Shown here: one piece after another, positions 37,956-50,016 of the stretch
How positions within the stretch are numbered: the first letter of the stretch is position 1
How the letters are laid out: every line of letters begins with the position of its first letter
NCBI GenBank assembly: GCA_950295325.1
Contig: OX485808.1
Coordinates: 19,426,527-19,490,526, forward strand
Direction of reading: 5' to 3'
Source of the DNA: Polytrichum commune
Lineage: Eukaryota > Streptophyta > Polytrichopsida > Polytrichales > Polytrichaceae
Length of the DNA stretch: 64,000 nt
Notes under the pieces: model-generated
The model's database searches: none
The model's input: only the letters and a program-made list of their open reading frames with translations
Told to the model about the DNA's origin: nothing
Position numbers and translations under genes: made by a program

Positions 37956-38280
37956 ATGTAAGGTACATGAGGTTGATTCAATTAGCTTTCTTAATCATGC
38001 ACATATTTTTTGCTCCTACTTGGTGGTGCAGTTGCTCTAATTTGGTGGGTGAGTAATACATGTTGATTTAGCTGCCACCTTGATAACATTTGGGTTAGTC
38101 ACCTTCGCAAAAATCAAAGTACACCCACCATCCTTCAAAATTTGGAGTGATATGAGATGCTTGGATTTTGTGGGTGAGGTGGATAACATAGGAGACGGCA
38201 ACTTGGGCAAATTAAGAAGGGGCATGTGGTTGTGAGGTGCTAACCAACTTATGTGATGGGTATTCTAAAATGAAAAGCTT

Positions 38281-38654
38281 TACTGAATATGATATTTAGT
38301 GTCACCATTTCTAATTGTCTTGCTCAACACTAATTGTAAACCGCGGTGTATTGTCACCAACACTAAATATGAACCCAACATTCTTTGTCATTCCTTGTAA
38401 AATATTCGGGGGATTATAGATTTATAGTGTTGCAATTATTGTCACTTACCAAGATATTTTCATCCAAAATTCAATCATCCATCACAAGTTGTTGACAAGG
38501 GAAGGTAGGGTTTTGGCAAATGGATGAACTCATTCATTGTTGATGACAATATTTGTTCACTTATTCATAAGAAGTGTCATCCAAAAAGTTACCATAGTGA
38601 CATAAAATACCACATGACACTAAATATCATATGTATTGTATTTCGGTGACATTT
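38281..38654. mobile_element. MITE with CACTAAAT...ATTTAGTG ends, copy 2
   Basis: The left end is TACTGAATATGATATTTAGT and the right part has ATGACACTAAATATCATATG. Inner TTGTCTTGCTCAACACTAAT and TCATTCCTTGTAAAATATTC match other copies in the same order. The outer bases are degraded. Confidence 0.65.
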
Positions 38655-39210
38655 TATTTTACATGTGACCACTTTTGAGACATGATGCAGTCAATATTAG
38701 TATCAAACTTGGTTTCATTGGTAAATGACCCATGTAGAATCTGCTAGTGATGTCCTTCATTTACACAACATTGAACAATGAAAGAGTCAACCCCCCATAA
38801 CACCATATTGAGAAGCAAAGAATCTTTGATACCAAAACCTAGATTAACACCTTTCCCAACTCCCATTTCAACGATTTCAAAAAAATTGGTCATGATTCAC
38901 AATTACTAACATGCTCAAGCTTCGAATGCTCGAATCGGATGATTCCACAAAGCTAGAGGTGTCCACATTTTGGTTGTGTCATCTTGGTGTCCAACGATTT
39001 TGGGATTGACTTCTCATAACAAATATACATGTTCACTTCACCAAGAAACATGATGAATATATGTTGGATTTAAGCTAGATAAATGTTGGATTTAAGCTAG
39101 ATAAATGTTGGAATTGGACAAGCTTCAATTTAAAGTGTGCCTTTGAGCCTTACATAGGGGGCAAAGTTGTATATAAAGCCCCCAAACAAATATTTATTGA
39201 AAATTTATTA

Positions 39211-39426
39211 TAAGAGCATTTCCCTACCATGAGCCCTTGCCTTTTTCTACTAGACCGCCTCTTTTGCCTCTCTCACCGCAAAACCCGTTGGACCATGTCA
39301 GTGGAGTATGTACGCCTTAAAATATGTCTTTTGGGGATCTCAACCTCCATGTTCACTTTGACATTTTTTCCTTGGTGTAAATTGAAGTGGTCCCAAGACG
39401 AGCTCAACAACCAACCAATGCTCTTA
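39211..39426. mobile_element. Small MITE with TAAGAGCATT ends
   Basis: The left end TAAGAGCATTTCCCTACC and the right end CCAACCAATGCTCTTA are inverted repeats. A reverse-oriented fragment of the same element lies at about 41690-41745 (GGGGCAAAAGAGGTGCTCTA ... GGGCTCATGG). The target duplication is uncertain. Confidence 0.5.
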
Positions 39427-39434
39427 CACCCCTA

Positions 39435-39780
39435 ACATTACCCAACCCAATACTCTTAACTCCGGCGCGGAGTTCGATGCGGCTTCCATGCGGCTCCGGG
39501 GAGGTTCGGATGCCAGCTCCGGTGGGTCCATTTTTCTGGCCCTCCCCGTTTTGGCCCCTTGATGACTTTTTTTTGGTTTTTTTTGTGCTAAATTTGGGTT
39601 CTACGGCCCCAAATTACTCTAGGAGGCCCCTTATGAGATCAAGTAAGGCCCCACCCAATCAAAAAAATAGGGGGCAATTTTTGCCCCAACCCACCCGAAC
39701 CCACCGGAGCTGGCATCCGAACCTCCCCGGAGCCACATCGAACTCCGCGCTGGAGTTAAGAGTATTGGGTTGGGTAATGT
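39435..39780. mobile_element. Long-TIR MITE with TA target duplication
   Basis: The two arms (about 39435-39521 and 39709-39780) are nearly perfect inverted repeats starting ACATTACCCAACCCAATACT, flanked by TA at 39433-39434 and 39781-39782. The 346-bp element would form an extended foldback. A 146-codon frame across it is a by-product of the palindrome. It is not Stowaway by end sequence; I leave the superfamily open. Confidence 0.7.
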
Positions 39781-39862
39781 TATCCCTTTTACATGGCCTT
39801 GGGATGACGTCGTGGTCCATGGTGTAAACAACCCTTTAGAATGCAATGGTCACATGCCTTTA

Positions 39863-40628
39863 GGGCCGCTTCACAGTATGGCCGAAGGTCGAGGGGCTGT
39901 CGATTTCCACCAATTAGATTGCAAAAAACCAAGAATTTGGCCCCTCGACCCTTCACACTAGAGGCCGAAGTCCAAAGGCCATTGATCTCCAAAATGCCTA
40001 CATGGCAATACTTTTTTACCAAGGCTACAAACTCTCAAAGGAATTATGGGTCAGACAAGAATGAAAACCCCAACTATGGTGGAGAGGCCATCAAGTTTTT
40101 TTTCATTAAAAAAAAAAAAACTAACAAAATCACCTCCATTTTGGAGGAGTTCATTCAGTGACTTCGTGGTCGCCCTCTAAACGATCAAAATAAGGTAAAG
40201 CTTGAAGATACGTTACATACTCGATTAATTTTTCTGTGGCTCTAGTCGGGTAGGAGCGAGTGGTTAGTAGACCAATAGTGTCAAACACCCAATCTTTGTA
40301 AAAATAATTGACAATCCATTTGGCGGTTAGATTGGAGGGGTTGTTTTGGCAGGGAATAAAGTGGGATGCTCCTTCTTCCTTTGGACTTTGGGCTTGGCCT
40401 TTGGAGGCTTCACACTATGGCTGTCCAAGTCGAGAGGCCGTGGGAGTTCATGGCCAAAGGTTTGGACTTTGGGCTCGGCCTTTGGAAGCTTCACACTAAG
40501 CCCGGCCAAAGACTCCACTTCCTATATTTTATTGATTATTTTCAACCCATTTCTTTGAACTCTCAACAAAGTTTGGCCATTCAATCCCACGACCTCTCGA
40601 CTTGGACAACCATAGTGTGAAGCAACCC
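39863..40628. mobile_element. PIF/Harbinger-type MITE, larger copy
   Basis: Ends are GGGCCGCTTCACA and TGTGAAGCAACCC, with the target duplication TTA at 39860-39862 and 40629-40631. Its right half, with TTTGGACTTTGGGCTCGGCC and GTCCAAGTCGAGAGGCCGTG, is nearly identical to that of the element at 60840-61426. An internal A tract lies at about 40110-40120. The 766 bp have no coding capacity beyond short frames caused by direct and inverted repeats. Confidence 0.8.
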
Positions 40629-40631
40629 TTA

Positions 40632-42089
40632 ATCTCATGTGTGACGTGGCCCTTCAATTCACATTCAACCACACACCACTCAAATATAGGTGTGCATTTA
40701 AGATAAGCAACCAACTTAGGCCCACTAATTAGGAGCTTAAATCATCCCTAACACCATTGTGGGCCTATAATGGGCCAATGTGGTGTAAAGAAGGCCTATC
40801 AATAACCCGGTTGCAGGATTACCAATGCATGTGGATATGAAGTGGCCAGCAGGCTATGAGTCATTCATTCATCAAAGTTGGCGGCTACACAATACTTAAC
40901 TATATCAATGGAGCCCTAAGGGACAAGCGGCGTAATTAAAAATTCCCCCAAAATACATGGTTCGAGTCTTGCATTGAAATTTAGCTCTTGGCAATTAGGG
41001 CCTCTAGCAGCAGCCCGGTGGTTATATACAAAAGTCAATATCTTCATATGCAAGGCTTGGAGGCTTGGAGGGATGGAAGCTCCTTGTGAGAGACACTCAC
41101 CATCCCGCATCATTGAGGCGTTGTGAACACCTCCCGTGTGGTCAGGGGCTAGGAAGATCTCGGCCGTCGATCGCGATTTGGCAGATCTAAAGGCTCGGGG
41201 GAACTCCATTGGGAACCTAGGGAACCCTATGGGAACTTTCATAATCTCACACAAATGCTCTCATGCGATGGGATGAATAATCAACCCTTTCATCTTGCAA
41301 ACATTGATTTTCATCTGTCAAAATTTTTTTTCGGGCTGCCCGAGCAGTTTCGTAGACCGTAGGATGGGGCTTTGTGAATGGATGGCTTGGATGTGGTCTA
41401 CCCACGACCACACACCTCCATTCACAATGCCTCACTCACATGGCTCACCATCCAATTGATGAACTTGTATCTTGTGATGATGAGTGTCTTGTGAGAGATA
41501 CTCACCATCCAATTGTGTTTTAAAGTATATATATATATATATATATAATATAGTGAACTTGGACTCGTCCATCCCATCATCCAAATTCAAAATATAAGAT
41601 TTTCACTAGCTGCACCACCTTGTTTATTTCAACTTTATGAATGTTGGATTTTCTCAAATTTTGTTGAAACAAGGATATTGTTTTTCCTAGATCCTCATAA
41701 TGGGGCAAAAGAGGTGCTCTACTAAAAAACTGCAAGGGCTCATGGCAAAGAAAATGTTGTAAGAATAAAATTTTAAAGAATTTTTTTTTGTCTGGGAAAG
41801 AGAAGATGAAGACAAGAGAAAGACAAGAAAATGGTCAAACTTGATTGATTTTGAACCTGCCTTTTGGGGGCATTTATTAAAAAGAATCAACACATTCACT
41901 TTTTGGTGCATGGTCCACATTCAATTTACACCTAGTGAGGGACCCAAAGGCTTTGTAAGTTGATTTTTTAAGGAAATAGACCATGGAAATTGGACCATGG
42001 GGAAAAACCATCCTCCATGGTCTGACTTCATGGTCCATGGTGTAAACCGACCCTTAGTAATGTTATGCAGAGGTTTGTAGTAGATAGAC
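40632..42089. other. Intergenic DNA with repeat fragments
   Basis: No supported gene. There is an (AT)n microsatellite at about 41526-41547. GAGAGAYACTCACCATCC occurs at about 41088 and 41495. GGTGTAAACCGACCC followed by TTA at about 42039-42056 is the right end of another Harbinger-type element whose left end I cannot find. A similar orphan end (GGTGTAAACAACCC, about 39822) precedes the element at 39863. Confidence 0.4.
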
Positions 42090-42470
42090 TTAACTTAGGG
42101 CCATATAGATAGATAGAAACTCCGGTCCCTTTTTAGCAAGGGGCCGGCGTGAATAAAGTGTCCGTTCGTAATGCCAATGACCCGATGCCCACTGGACAAG
42201 GGGACATTGGGACAATACTACTCTCCCCTTTCGAGGATGGACACTATAGTGACACACTATACTAGTTCCTAGCTAGCCACTAGTGACTTGAAGATACCGG
42301 ACATGGTATCCCCCCAAAGGGCTTTGAGGTACCCATACAACAAGGTCCAAGGACCCCCCACCATAGTTGGGTGGACTAAGGTGGTGAGCACCACGCCGGC
42401 ATGGGGAATAGAACCCACAACCTCCTCATTGGGGGCCATGAGCCCTAACCACCAAGCCAAGGCCCGTGGT
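42090..42470 (-). mobile_element. tRNA-derived SINE
   Basis: On the minus strand the 5' end shows an A box (TGGCTTGGTGG, about 42463-42453) and about 40 bp downstream a B box (GGTTCTATTCC, about 42416-42406). This is the split RNA polymerase III promoter of tRNA genes. No tRNA fold with an acceptor stem follows, and about 300 bp of unrelated body continues, as in plant SINEs. The 3' limit is not defined; a GATAGATAGA-like short repeat near 42107-42117 may be its tail. Confidence 0.6.
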
Positions 42471-42482
42471 GCCTTCAACTTA

Positions 42483-43874
42483 GGGCCACTTTATACACGG
42501 CCTGGGGCCGGCCGGAGCACCGGCCCGATTGAGGCCTCAATCGGGATGCACTTTATGAACTTTTTTTCCGGCCCAACCTTGTCGCATGTAAAGTGGTGAG
42601 GCCCGATTCTAGGGCCCGATGGTCTTGAGGGTTAAGTTTCATGGAACTTACCGTGGTCAATGCCCGGTGCTCTTGAGCATTAGTTACACGGCTTTTACTA
42701 TGGGGGATGATCTCTATAGGCTTATGGTTAGGGGGTCAACCTTGGGTCCCATTAGACTATATTGAGCCCTTTGAATCTAATTATGGTGTCAAAATGCTCT
42801 TATAAATTCACCTACCATGTACAATGGAATAACCGATGTACCCGGTAACAAAAAAAAACCCAGAGTTGCAATGATACAATATTCATTATAGAGTAATCTA
42901 TGTTTGTAGATATTAATTGGCTTCATTCCATTCGGGAACATGACGACATTGAGCATATATTTCGGTGTGGGTTACTGATTGTAAGTAGGCATTGCGCCAA
43001 CATTGTTGTCGTGCTTTATATTTTTCAAGCTACATAAATTTATAGACTTAATCAACCTTTCTAAAGCCTCAATTAACTTTCTCTTTATAGATAAGAGATT
43101 TTATTTAAAAAATAATAATTCTAACCATAGTATAAGTTTACATTATTGTTGGATCTAAGTGCGTGTAAACTTTTGAGCATGGTTCCACTTGGAAACTATC
43201 TTTGGCTTATTTTTGGAATGTGTTTGTTATGGTTAAAATTGTGGAGTCACTACACTAAACATGATATTTAGTGTGAGATACTATAAATACGATCACTGGA
43301 CTAAAATATCACTAACCCTATGAAAGTAAGTAACATTAAATGTAAAATCAAACACTAAATATCATCCATGGTAATATGTGAAAGTTACATGCACGAATTT
43401 AGTGTTAGGAAGGATATGAAAAAAAATTAACAATGAGAAAAAGAGAAGGGACATGGTAGTAGGGAAGGTGGTGGCGCATTTATGTCTAACACTAATTCTA
43501 TGAAAAAATAATTAAGGGGAAGGTGGAAGGTGAGAAGGGGAAGGTGGAGGGGAGAGTAGTAAGGAGGAGAGGAAATGCTTTTACCCCTCCTATTGATTGA
43601 CGGACAAGATTGGAATAATCCAACGGAGGAGCCCCATCCGGCCCTAGATGGGAGTTCGGGACGAGGAAAAGCTCGTCCCGAAATCTCATCTAGGGCCCGA
43701 TGGTTTGGCGCCAAAATTGTGCCACCTAAGACGCTTCATGGGATAGGTGAGTGTTCGGGCCGGCCCCAAGTATAAAGCCCTTGGGCCCGATTTGATGAAA
43801 TCGAGCGATCCTATTGGTTCAAATTTTGAGGGTTCCAGCCGGCCCTCAATCCGGCCCCAAGTATAAAGTGGCCC
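42483..43874. mobile_element. PIF/Harbinger-type element, 1.4 kb
   Basis: The left end GGGCCACTTTATACACGG and the right end GTATAAAGTGGCCC are inverted, flanked by TTA at 42480-42482 and 43875-43877. Sub-terminal CCGGCCCGATTGAGG and CCCTCAATCCGGCC motifs are also inverted. No transposase or Myb-like frame is visible, so it is non-autonomous despite its size. It contains a degraded CACTAAAC/ATTTAGTG fragment (43253-43373). Confidence 0.78.
43253..43373. mobile_element. Fragment of the CACTAAAT MITE family nested in the Harbinger element
   Basis: CACTAAACATGATATTTAGT preceded by TA begins the fragment, and ACACTAAATATCATCC lies about 95 bp on. The interior shared by the 370-420-bp copies is missing. 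Confidence 0.4.
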
Positions 43875-43877
43875 TTA

Positions 43878-46800
43878 CTCCAATTTGCCCCACTCCGGGC
43901 ACACTATGACCTTCTGTATTCAAATTTCACACATCTGAAGTAATGGGCTGATCATGGTCCACCAACCTCATTAAAATAATCAGACAAGAAGTAAAGAGCA
44001 ACACCAAAATAGCATCAAACTTATCACCGAGCCCAACACCAACTTATAATACTACATTTTGCATGTGACAAGGCAAGGCAAGGCGAGCTTTTGGGGATGT
44101 GGAGTCATTCCCATGCCCATCAATACATGGGAAGAACCGACCGCTAGTTACACATGAACCGGTTGAGTTTGAGAAACATCCGGTTGAAAATCAAGACGTT
44201 TTCAAAGGAATTTAGATAATATACCTCCCATTGATATTGAAAACCCGAAGGATGTCAACATGTTATCGGTTGGACTTGGAAACACTAGGATCTTGACCGA
44301 TTATATGTGCCCCGCAATCTTTTCGGACACTAACCTCTCTTTTTTTTTCCCCGAGAAGTAGTAGGTTTGGCTACCTGCTGAGTTTAGAAGCAGATGAGGT
44401 GGTGAGCATAAGAATTTTGTGGAGTTTAGGGTGGCTATATTTAGTTGAATCGAGGTGACTGTTCGGTGAATGTGTAGAAGTTATGTGTCAATTTGGGTGG
44501 TGAATTCTAATTGTACATGGAAGAAATCCAAGGCTACACGTATGCTTTGATAAGGGGAACAATGGTTCCATGTATGAAATAATAGCCCCAAATTTATATT
44601 CACAACTTACAAGTGGCCACACACACTATAAACTAAGGGGGAAGTTGGCTACGTATTGAAATTGGCTACACAAAAACAAATTGCACTAGCCCCTTAAACC
44701 TCCAGAGGCTTTCAAGGTCACTTAGTTTGCACATGTTTGAGAGGATCAACATGCACGTATTATACATTTCAAGCACTTCGCAACACCTTAGGGCATGTTC
44801 ATATGGAATCCCAACATGGAGGCAAAGTCCCAACTTTTGAGCCTCAAGAAACCATAAAAATTATGGTTAAGTATCATTAAAGTCGGATCTTGATTATTTT
44901 ATGCAAGAATATTCATGGGGCTTTTGTTGAAAGTTTAGTCTAGCTTTTTGCTCAACCCAACTCTCAAGACAAGTCCCAAGCCTCACCTCCAAAAAGTATT
45001 GCCATGTAGGCATCCATGGTATACTTGGGACTTAGGACTTGGGACTAAGTGTGAAGAGGTAAATCCCAACTTCCATGCTCTCAACAACTAAGAATACATG
45101 GAGGAAACCTCAAGTGACTTGGGACTTAGGGCTGGTTTACACAGGGTCCCAAGTCCCACCCAAGTGAATGAGTCCCAACTTGGAGGCAAGGTCCCAACTT
45201 TGGAGCCTTGAGAGGCCATTAGAATATAACATACATGGGACTTGGAACTTGCCCATGTGAAGTGCAAAGTCCCATGTACATGTCCATCTCCAGTGTAAAG
45301 TCTTGAGGGATCTCTTGCGTACTTCTATCATCATGGAAGTAATTGTTAACCATCTTTCATTCTTGTTGTCCTTGCTCTTTTCATGGTTATCAAACATGTA
45401 ATTGTCACTTTCTTGATATTTGAACAAAATTTTATATATGAACAAAATGTTGAAATGATGTTGATGGCCATTCTCAATCTCGAAGGAGGTTGAATGAACA
45501 CTCCAAGATCTTTATGGAAACACTAGAGGGTAGGTGGATATGTAGAGCATAATCTTTTGATCTCATATTTGGAACATATGTTTAAGAAACGTATGCGAGT
45601 GAATCTTCTTACATTTAAATATTTGTGCATAATATTAAGGCTTGTTTTGGGGAAATTTTGATACGAATATGAGAGAAAATGTATTCCCATACATACCAAA
45701 GTTGCTTTGGCATTAGCATGATTAAGAGGTGACATGTTTTTGATAATATTTATGTCACTATGCTTATTTGTTGAAATCAAAACGTTGCCCACAACTTAAC
45801 TTGCATCTTTAATTTACCTAGAATTTAAAGAGTGACAATAAATACAAATCTATCATCATGGTAGATTGATAATGTACCATGTACTAGCCCCACCAAAACA
45901 TACATGTAACATAAAATTCACCATGGTAATATGATGTGTTAACTATATCTAAAACCTATGGGTAAAGACCATGGTTGCTAAAACTTACCTCCTGTAGATA
46001 TTCCAATATAAGCTCTAATCCCCAATAGGGTAACTCATTCTCACTCTTACCATGAGCAAGTGGAGCCGACAACGGCATGCATTTATTAACACGGTAGATA
46101 CATGCTGAGTGTGTGAGTTCGTGAAATAAACAAAGAATTTTTGTCTTGAATATTCGTAGTGCAACATGGCCAAGGAACATGTTTGATGGCCCATTGCAAT
46201 GTGCATGATGATTTCTTTCAAGGACACTATATGAGTGGATTTAGTGTGTGACATGGATAACAACGGAACCGTGTTGCGGACACATGTCATAAGCATTTCT
46301 AACATGCTTCTTTGTATGTTTGGAATTGCATGAGTACATGTGAGGCATGCTCTTCGTACTTTGAACACTTGCAACGAGTGTTTTTACTCTTGTGGTTGCT
46401 TATGAGATTCATTCTGGAACTAGCCTACTAGAACTTGTTTGCTAGTAGAAAACATTGTAGGTGATTATGTGCTTACATATGGTTCATAGTTGAGATATGA
46501 CACATTGATTGCAATACAATACGTTATGAAGACGGGTAGATCACTCTAAGGCATTTTTGTGCACCACGTGTGGATGGGGTTTTTTTTGTTGTTTTGGGGC
46601 TATTTACCTTCAAGGGTTGAATTAAAGCCTCCCTATAATTACTTAAATTTAAAAAATGGCCCATTTGTTTGCACCCTTCCATTACTTATATTGTCCAAGT
46701 CACTGTAATTTCTTGTACTCTATATTCCTTTTAAGTAATTTTGGACAGAAGGAAATCCTAATTATCATCCATCCCCGTGCGTCCTAAAACCATTTACATA

Positions 46801-47750
46801 CCATACTAAACATACCTTCTAGGATCCTTATCTTCAGCCCCTATATTAATTTTACAAAAAAATAATGGCCCACGTTTTATGTCCATCTAACTTACTTATA
46901 ATGGGATTGTCTACATTTAATGGCCCCTTCATTATTTGGAATTCCTTTATAATTTATTTTTCAAATGATTTTAATCCTCTCTATATTATGTCGCACGTTG
47001 TTTTTAAAATGCACTAAGTGATCTACCCGTGGTTATGAAAGACCGCAAAATCCATACTTCTTTTTTTACCAACCTTGGCTGCAAACCTCTTAGATATTTT
47101 CCATTATTATTAAAATATAGCATTAATAAATAAAAGTAATGTCGGGGTTTAGTTTATACACCGATGTGAATGGGAGCCCCTTTTTCCATGCCGTGGTCAT
47201 GTTTAACCAAGCTTCACGGTAAGGGTACTTCCATTGAGCTCTTAGCGTTTTTGGCCATTTCGAAAAGCAACCAGAACACATCCAAACTACATTGATTATC
47301 CCAATTAGCGTGTGTTATTATTTGGAGTAACATGATGCTATAACTATATAATGAGAATGTGATATTGTACCAATCGAAGTCATTTATGTTCTATAATGTT
47401 CGAACAACCTAGTGAACTTTCGTTGATAGAATTTGAACTCAAGAATAAGACGTTATTGCACTACATAACTCCAAATAGTAACACACACTAATCGGTATAA
47501 TCAATCAGTGTAGTTGCATCAATCAAAAAACAACAACCTAGGTCATTCCAACAATTATCTTGTGATGCAATAGAAGTTCGAAACATACATTGGTTCATGT
47601 TGGGGTTAAACAATAGTCATGCTTTGATAATGGTGTTCAGTCTTGATTGTTATCTCACCCACCCCCACATGTGTATTGCAAAGGGAAAAAATGTGAAGAA
47701 TTTGGTCTCTGAAAAGAGGAAGTTCAAGCTATGCATTTGCTTTGAACATA

Positions 47751-47752
<2 letters not shown>
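43878..47752. other. AT-rich intergenic DNA with low-copy repeats
   Basis: No supported gene. At about 44790-45290 GGGACTTGGGACTTAGG-like and TCCCAACTTGGAGGCAA-like motifs recur several times in both orientations, suggesting nested MITE pieces; GGGCTGGTTTACACAGGG at about 45130 resembles a Harbinger-type end. Frames at 45137-46374 (74-119 codons) have no recognisable domain. Confidence 0.4.
44130..44330. repeat. Interspersed repeat, GAACCGGTTGA family, copy 3
   Basis: ACATGAACCGGTTGAGTTTG, CATCCGGTTGAAAATCAAG, ATGTTATCGGTTGGACTTGG and GACCGATTATATG occur in the same order as in the copies at 19440 and 24950. Confidence 0.55.

Positions 47753-47797
<45 letters not shown>
47753..47797. repeat. 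(TC)n microsatellite
   Basis: Forty-five bases of uninterrupted TC repeat. It lies at the left edge of a block whose sequence character changes (47.8-49.3 kb). Confidence 0.97.
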
Positions 47798-47799
<2 letters not shown>

Positions 47800-47819
47800 A
47801 TCTTGACACCTTCTAGAAT

Positions 47820-49270
47820 GGGCTCCGGAAAAAATTCGACGGGCTGCCCAAGAAGAAAAGAAAAAATGAATAATATAAAGGGTTAAAGTTGTGGCTCAGA
47901 AAACACCTCTGACAGACTTACCCGAGACACTGTGAGTTAGCTGCGTGCGAGTGTTAGACTTGAGAGCTCTACACGAGTCGGCCTCTGCATACACAGGCCA
48001 TAGACGGAGCGAAACTTACACACCTACAAATCCGATACAGAAGTCCGTCTCAATATAGATTGCCTCTCTGAAATAGTTAAAGCAGTATAGATACAACCAG
48101 ATTACGGAGCAGAGGAGTTCTTATCCAATATAACAATTCACTCTGTCCAAGTTCCTGTAGTAGCAACAGGATGACCAAGAATGGTGCATCACAAGAAGAC
48201 TTCAAGGTGTTAATCCCATAGTGGATAAATCTACACAGTTTACACCCGAAAATGTTGTCTACTCAGGACTATCAGCTTCTCATTCAAATTCTTGAAATCA
48301 AGAATCATATGATATACTTTATATTTTCTATATATTCTAAAGCAAATATGGAGAATATGTTGAATTATACTTATTTCCAAGGAGGTAGTATTGTCTTGTT
48401 GACATCGATAACAAGTACGAAGGTCCGCCTACACCTGATGTACGCTCTACTAACTTATTTCTTGGTAATGTTGGGGAGCATGGGCACAGGTGAGGACCTC
48501 TTCTACAAGTGCAGTGCACCATCCGAAGAAATTGTCCACTCAACCACATCTTTCCATGCATTTTCTTTGTGAAATCTGGAATAGTGATTCTGAGTTTCTA
48601 TTTTCAAAAAATATTCCTCTCTATACTAGCTGATTCATTCCTGTATTTCGTCCTATAATCAGGACATACGAACTAGAGTGCGATTTCTAAAAAAACTACA
48701 AGGAAATCACATTGATACTGCAATATTTTCAGTTAGATTTACAGATTCTCTCCTGGATCTGTATGGGTGCCAAAAACTCCTTTGAGTTCTTGAAAATCAG
48801 ACAACAGATAGTCTAGTGTCTCAAGAAATAGACAGAATAATGTTGATTTTCCGGCAAAAAAGAGGACAGAAGGTTTATAGGGACATACACTCTCCATCTA
48901 ATGGATTGTTCAAATGAAAGGATGATTCATAAGTACATAATCTGGATCTTGTAGAAGTACACAAGGAAGTGAACTCCTTACATATCTTCTACTTAGCAAA
49001 AATAAAGTCCGAATAGCGTTTCTGGCATAGAACGCACCCTTACGTGTGAAGTGGATTAATTGCCATATATGCAATGGGGCTCTTATAAACCCAGGAATGC
49101 TGCTAACAATCAGTAAAACAGGACTGATTGCATTAATATTTACAAAGCCAGGAGATAGTATTCTCACAGAAATATCATGTACCTGGGAATGAATTAGTAA
49201 CATTACGGGAACTGATGTCGGATATTCTTATGGGCAGGAAGATTGGTACTAAATAATCTTCAAATGGGTA
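47820..49270 (+). pseudogene. Possible decayed coding segment of unknown origin
   Basis: Read on the plus strand, frame 1 from about 48004 to 48190 and then frame 2 from about 48182 to 48620, and again at about 48950-49200, translate into stretches with protein-like composition broken by single stops and one frameshift. Many of the stops (TAG, TGA, TAA) are compatible with C-to-T decay of CAG, CGA or CAA. I do not recognise a family. Options are an old integrated viral fragment, a transposon relic, or chance. Stop density over the whole frame-2 span is close to random, so the coding reading is weak. Confidence 0.2.
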
Positions 49271-50016
49271 TGAGGAACGATCTGAACTCAGTCAGTTCGT
49301 TGATAGATCTTTGATATAGAATCAGGTTAACGAGTTCCAAGGAACACTAATGACCAATGAAGTATTACTGGTTCTTTAAAAAGAGATGTAAGATTCACAC
49401 GAGCCATACTCTCAGGAACCGTCTGAGGATGGGGTTATAATTACCAAACCTGCGAGCAGTAAAACACATCTACTTCTTCTTTTTCCAAGAAAATGAGTAT
49501 GTAGTAAATAGATGAAGGCTGGAGTTATAACACTTGACAAGAGATAACAGTGTTCATTTCCAAGCTACTCAAGGATTGGTCATATATATATTATATATTA
49601 TGTGACAACTCTGACAATAAAAAACTCTTGAGAGACAGGAGAAAATGGATACCAATTTGAGCCATACAGGAACACACTAGTCCTTACTTAAGGATTCACA
49701 GGATGAAAATTGAATACTATATACCATGTGATTAACAAGACCCTGTGATAACAGGGGTGTATGTTGTCAATTACTTTACCTAACATAACTCTACAATAAG
49801 GTTAACTTGACCTATTGTAACAAGAGTTTTAATCAAGACAAGATTAGTCAGCTCTCTCTCTCTCTCATGTATGTAGACTTGTCACATTTTGCAAATCTAT
49901 GAATTTGTTTTGAAATTTATGGCATAACAATCTTCAACCTTTAGGCCGGGTTCCTTTCTATTTAAAAAAAACACTTTTGCCTTTGGCTAAGAATCTAGTA
50001 AATGATGGATAAACTA
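49271..50016. other. Intergenic DNA
   Basis: No supported gene. A short TC tract (about 49854-49866) and AT tracts are present. It may be a continuation of the preceding unexplained block. Confidence 0.35.

Noticed and set aside
39387-39827. A 146-codon plus-strand frame
   Set aside because: It spans the foldback arms of the MITE at 39435-39780; the palindrome produces open frames on both strands.
40366-40620. Overlapping frames rich in LGLWRLHT-type repeats, also at 61165-61418
   Set aside because: They follow internal direct repeats of the Harbinger-type MITEs and occur in several frames at once, so they are not a repeat protein.
40915-40990. GGTTCGAGTC B-box-like motif suggesting a tRNA gene or second SINE
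   Set aside because: No acceptor or anticodon stem can be formed around it, and the A box is poor; not enough to call either.
48910-49203. A 97-codon minus-strand frame
   Set aside because: Hydrophobic but without motif, start context or neighbouring exons; the opposite strand is nearly as open.
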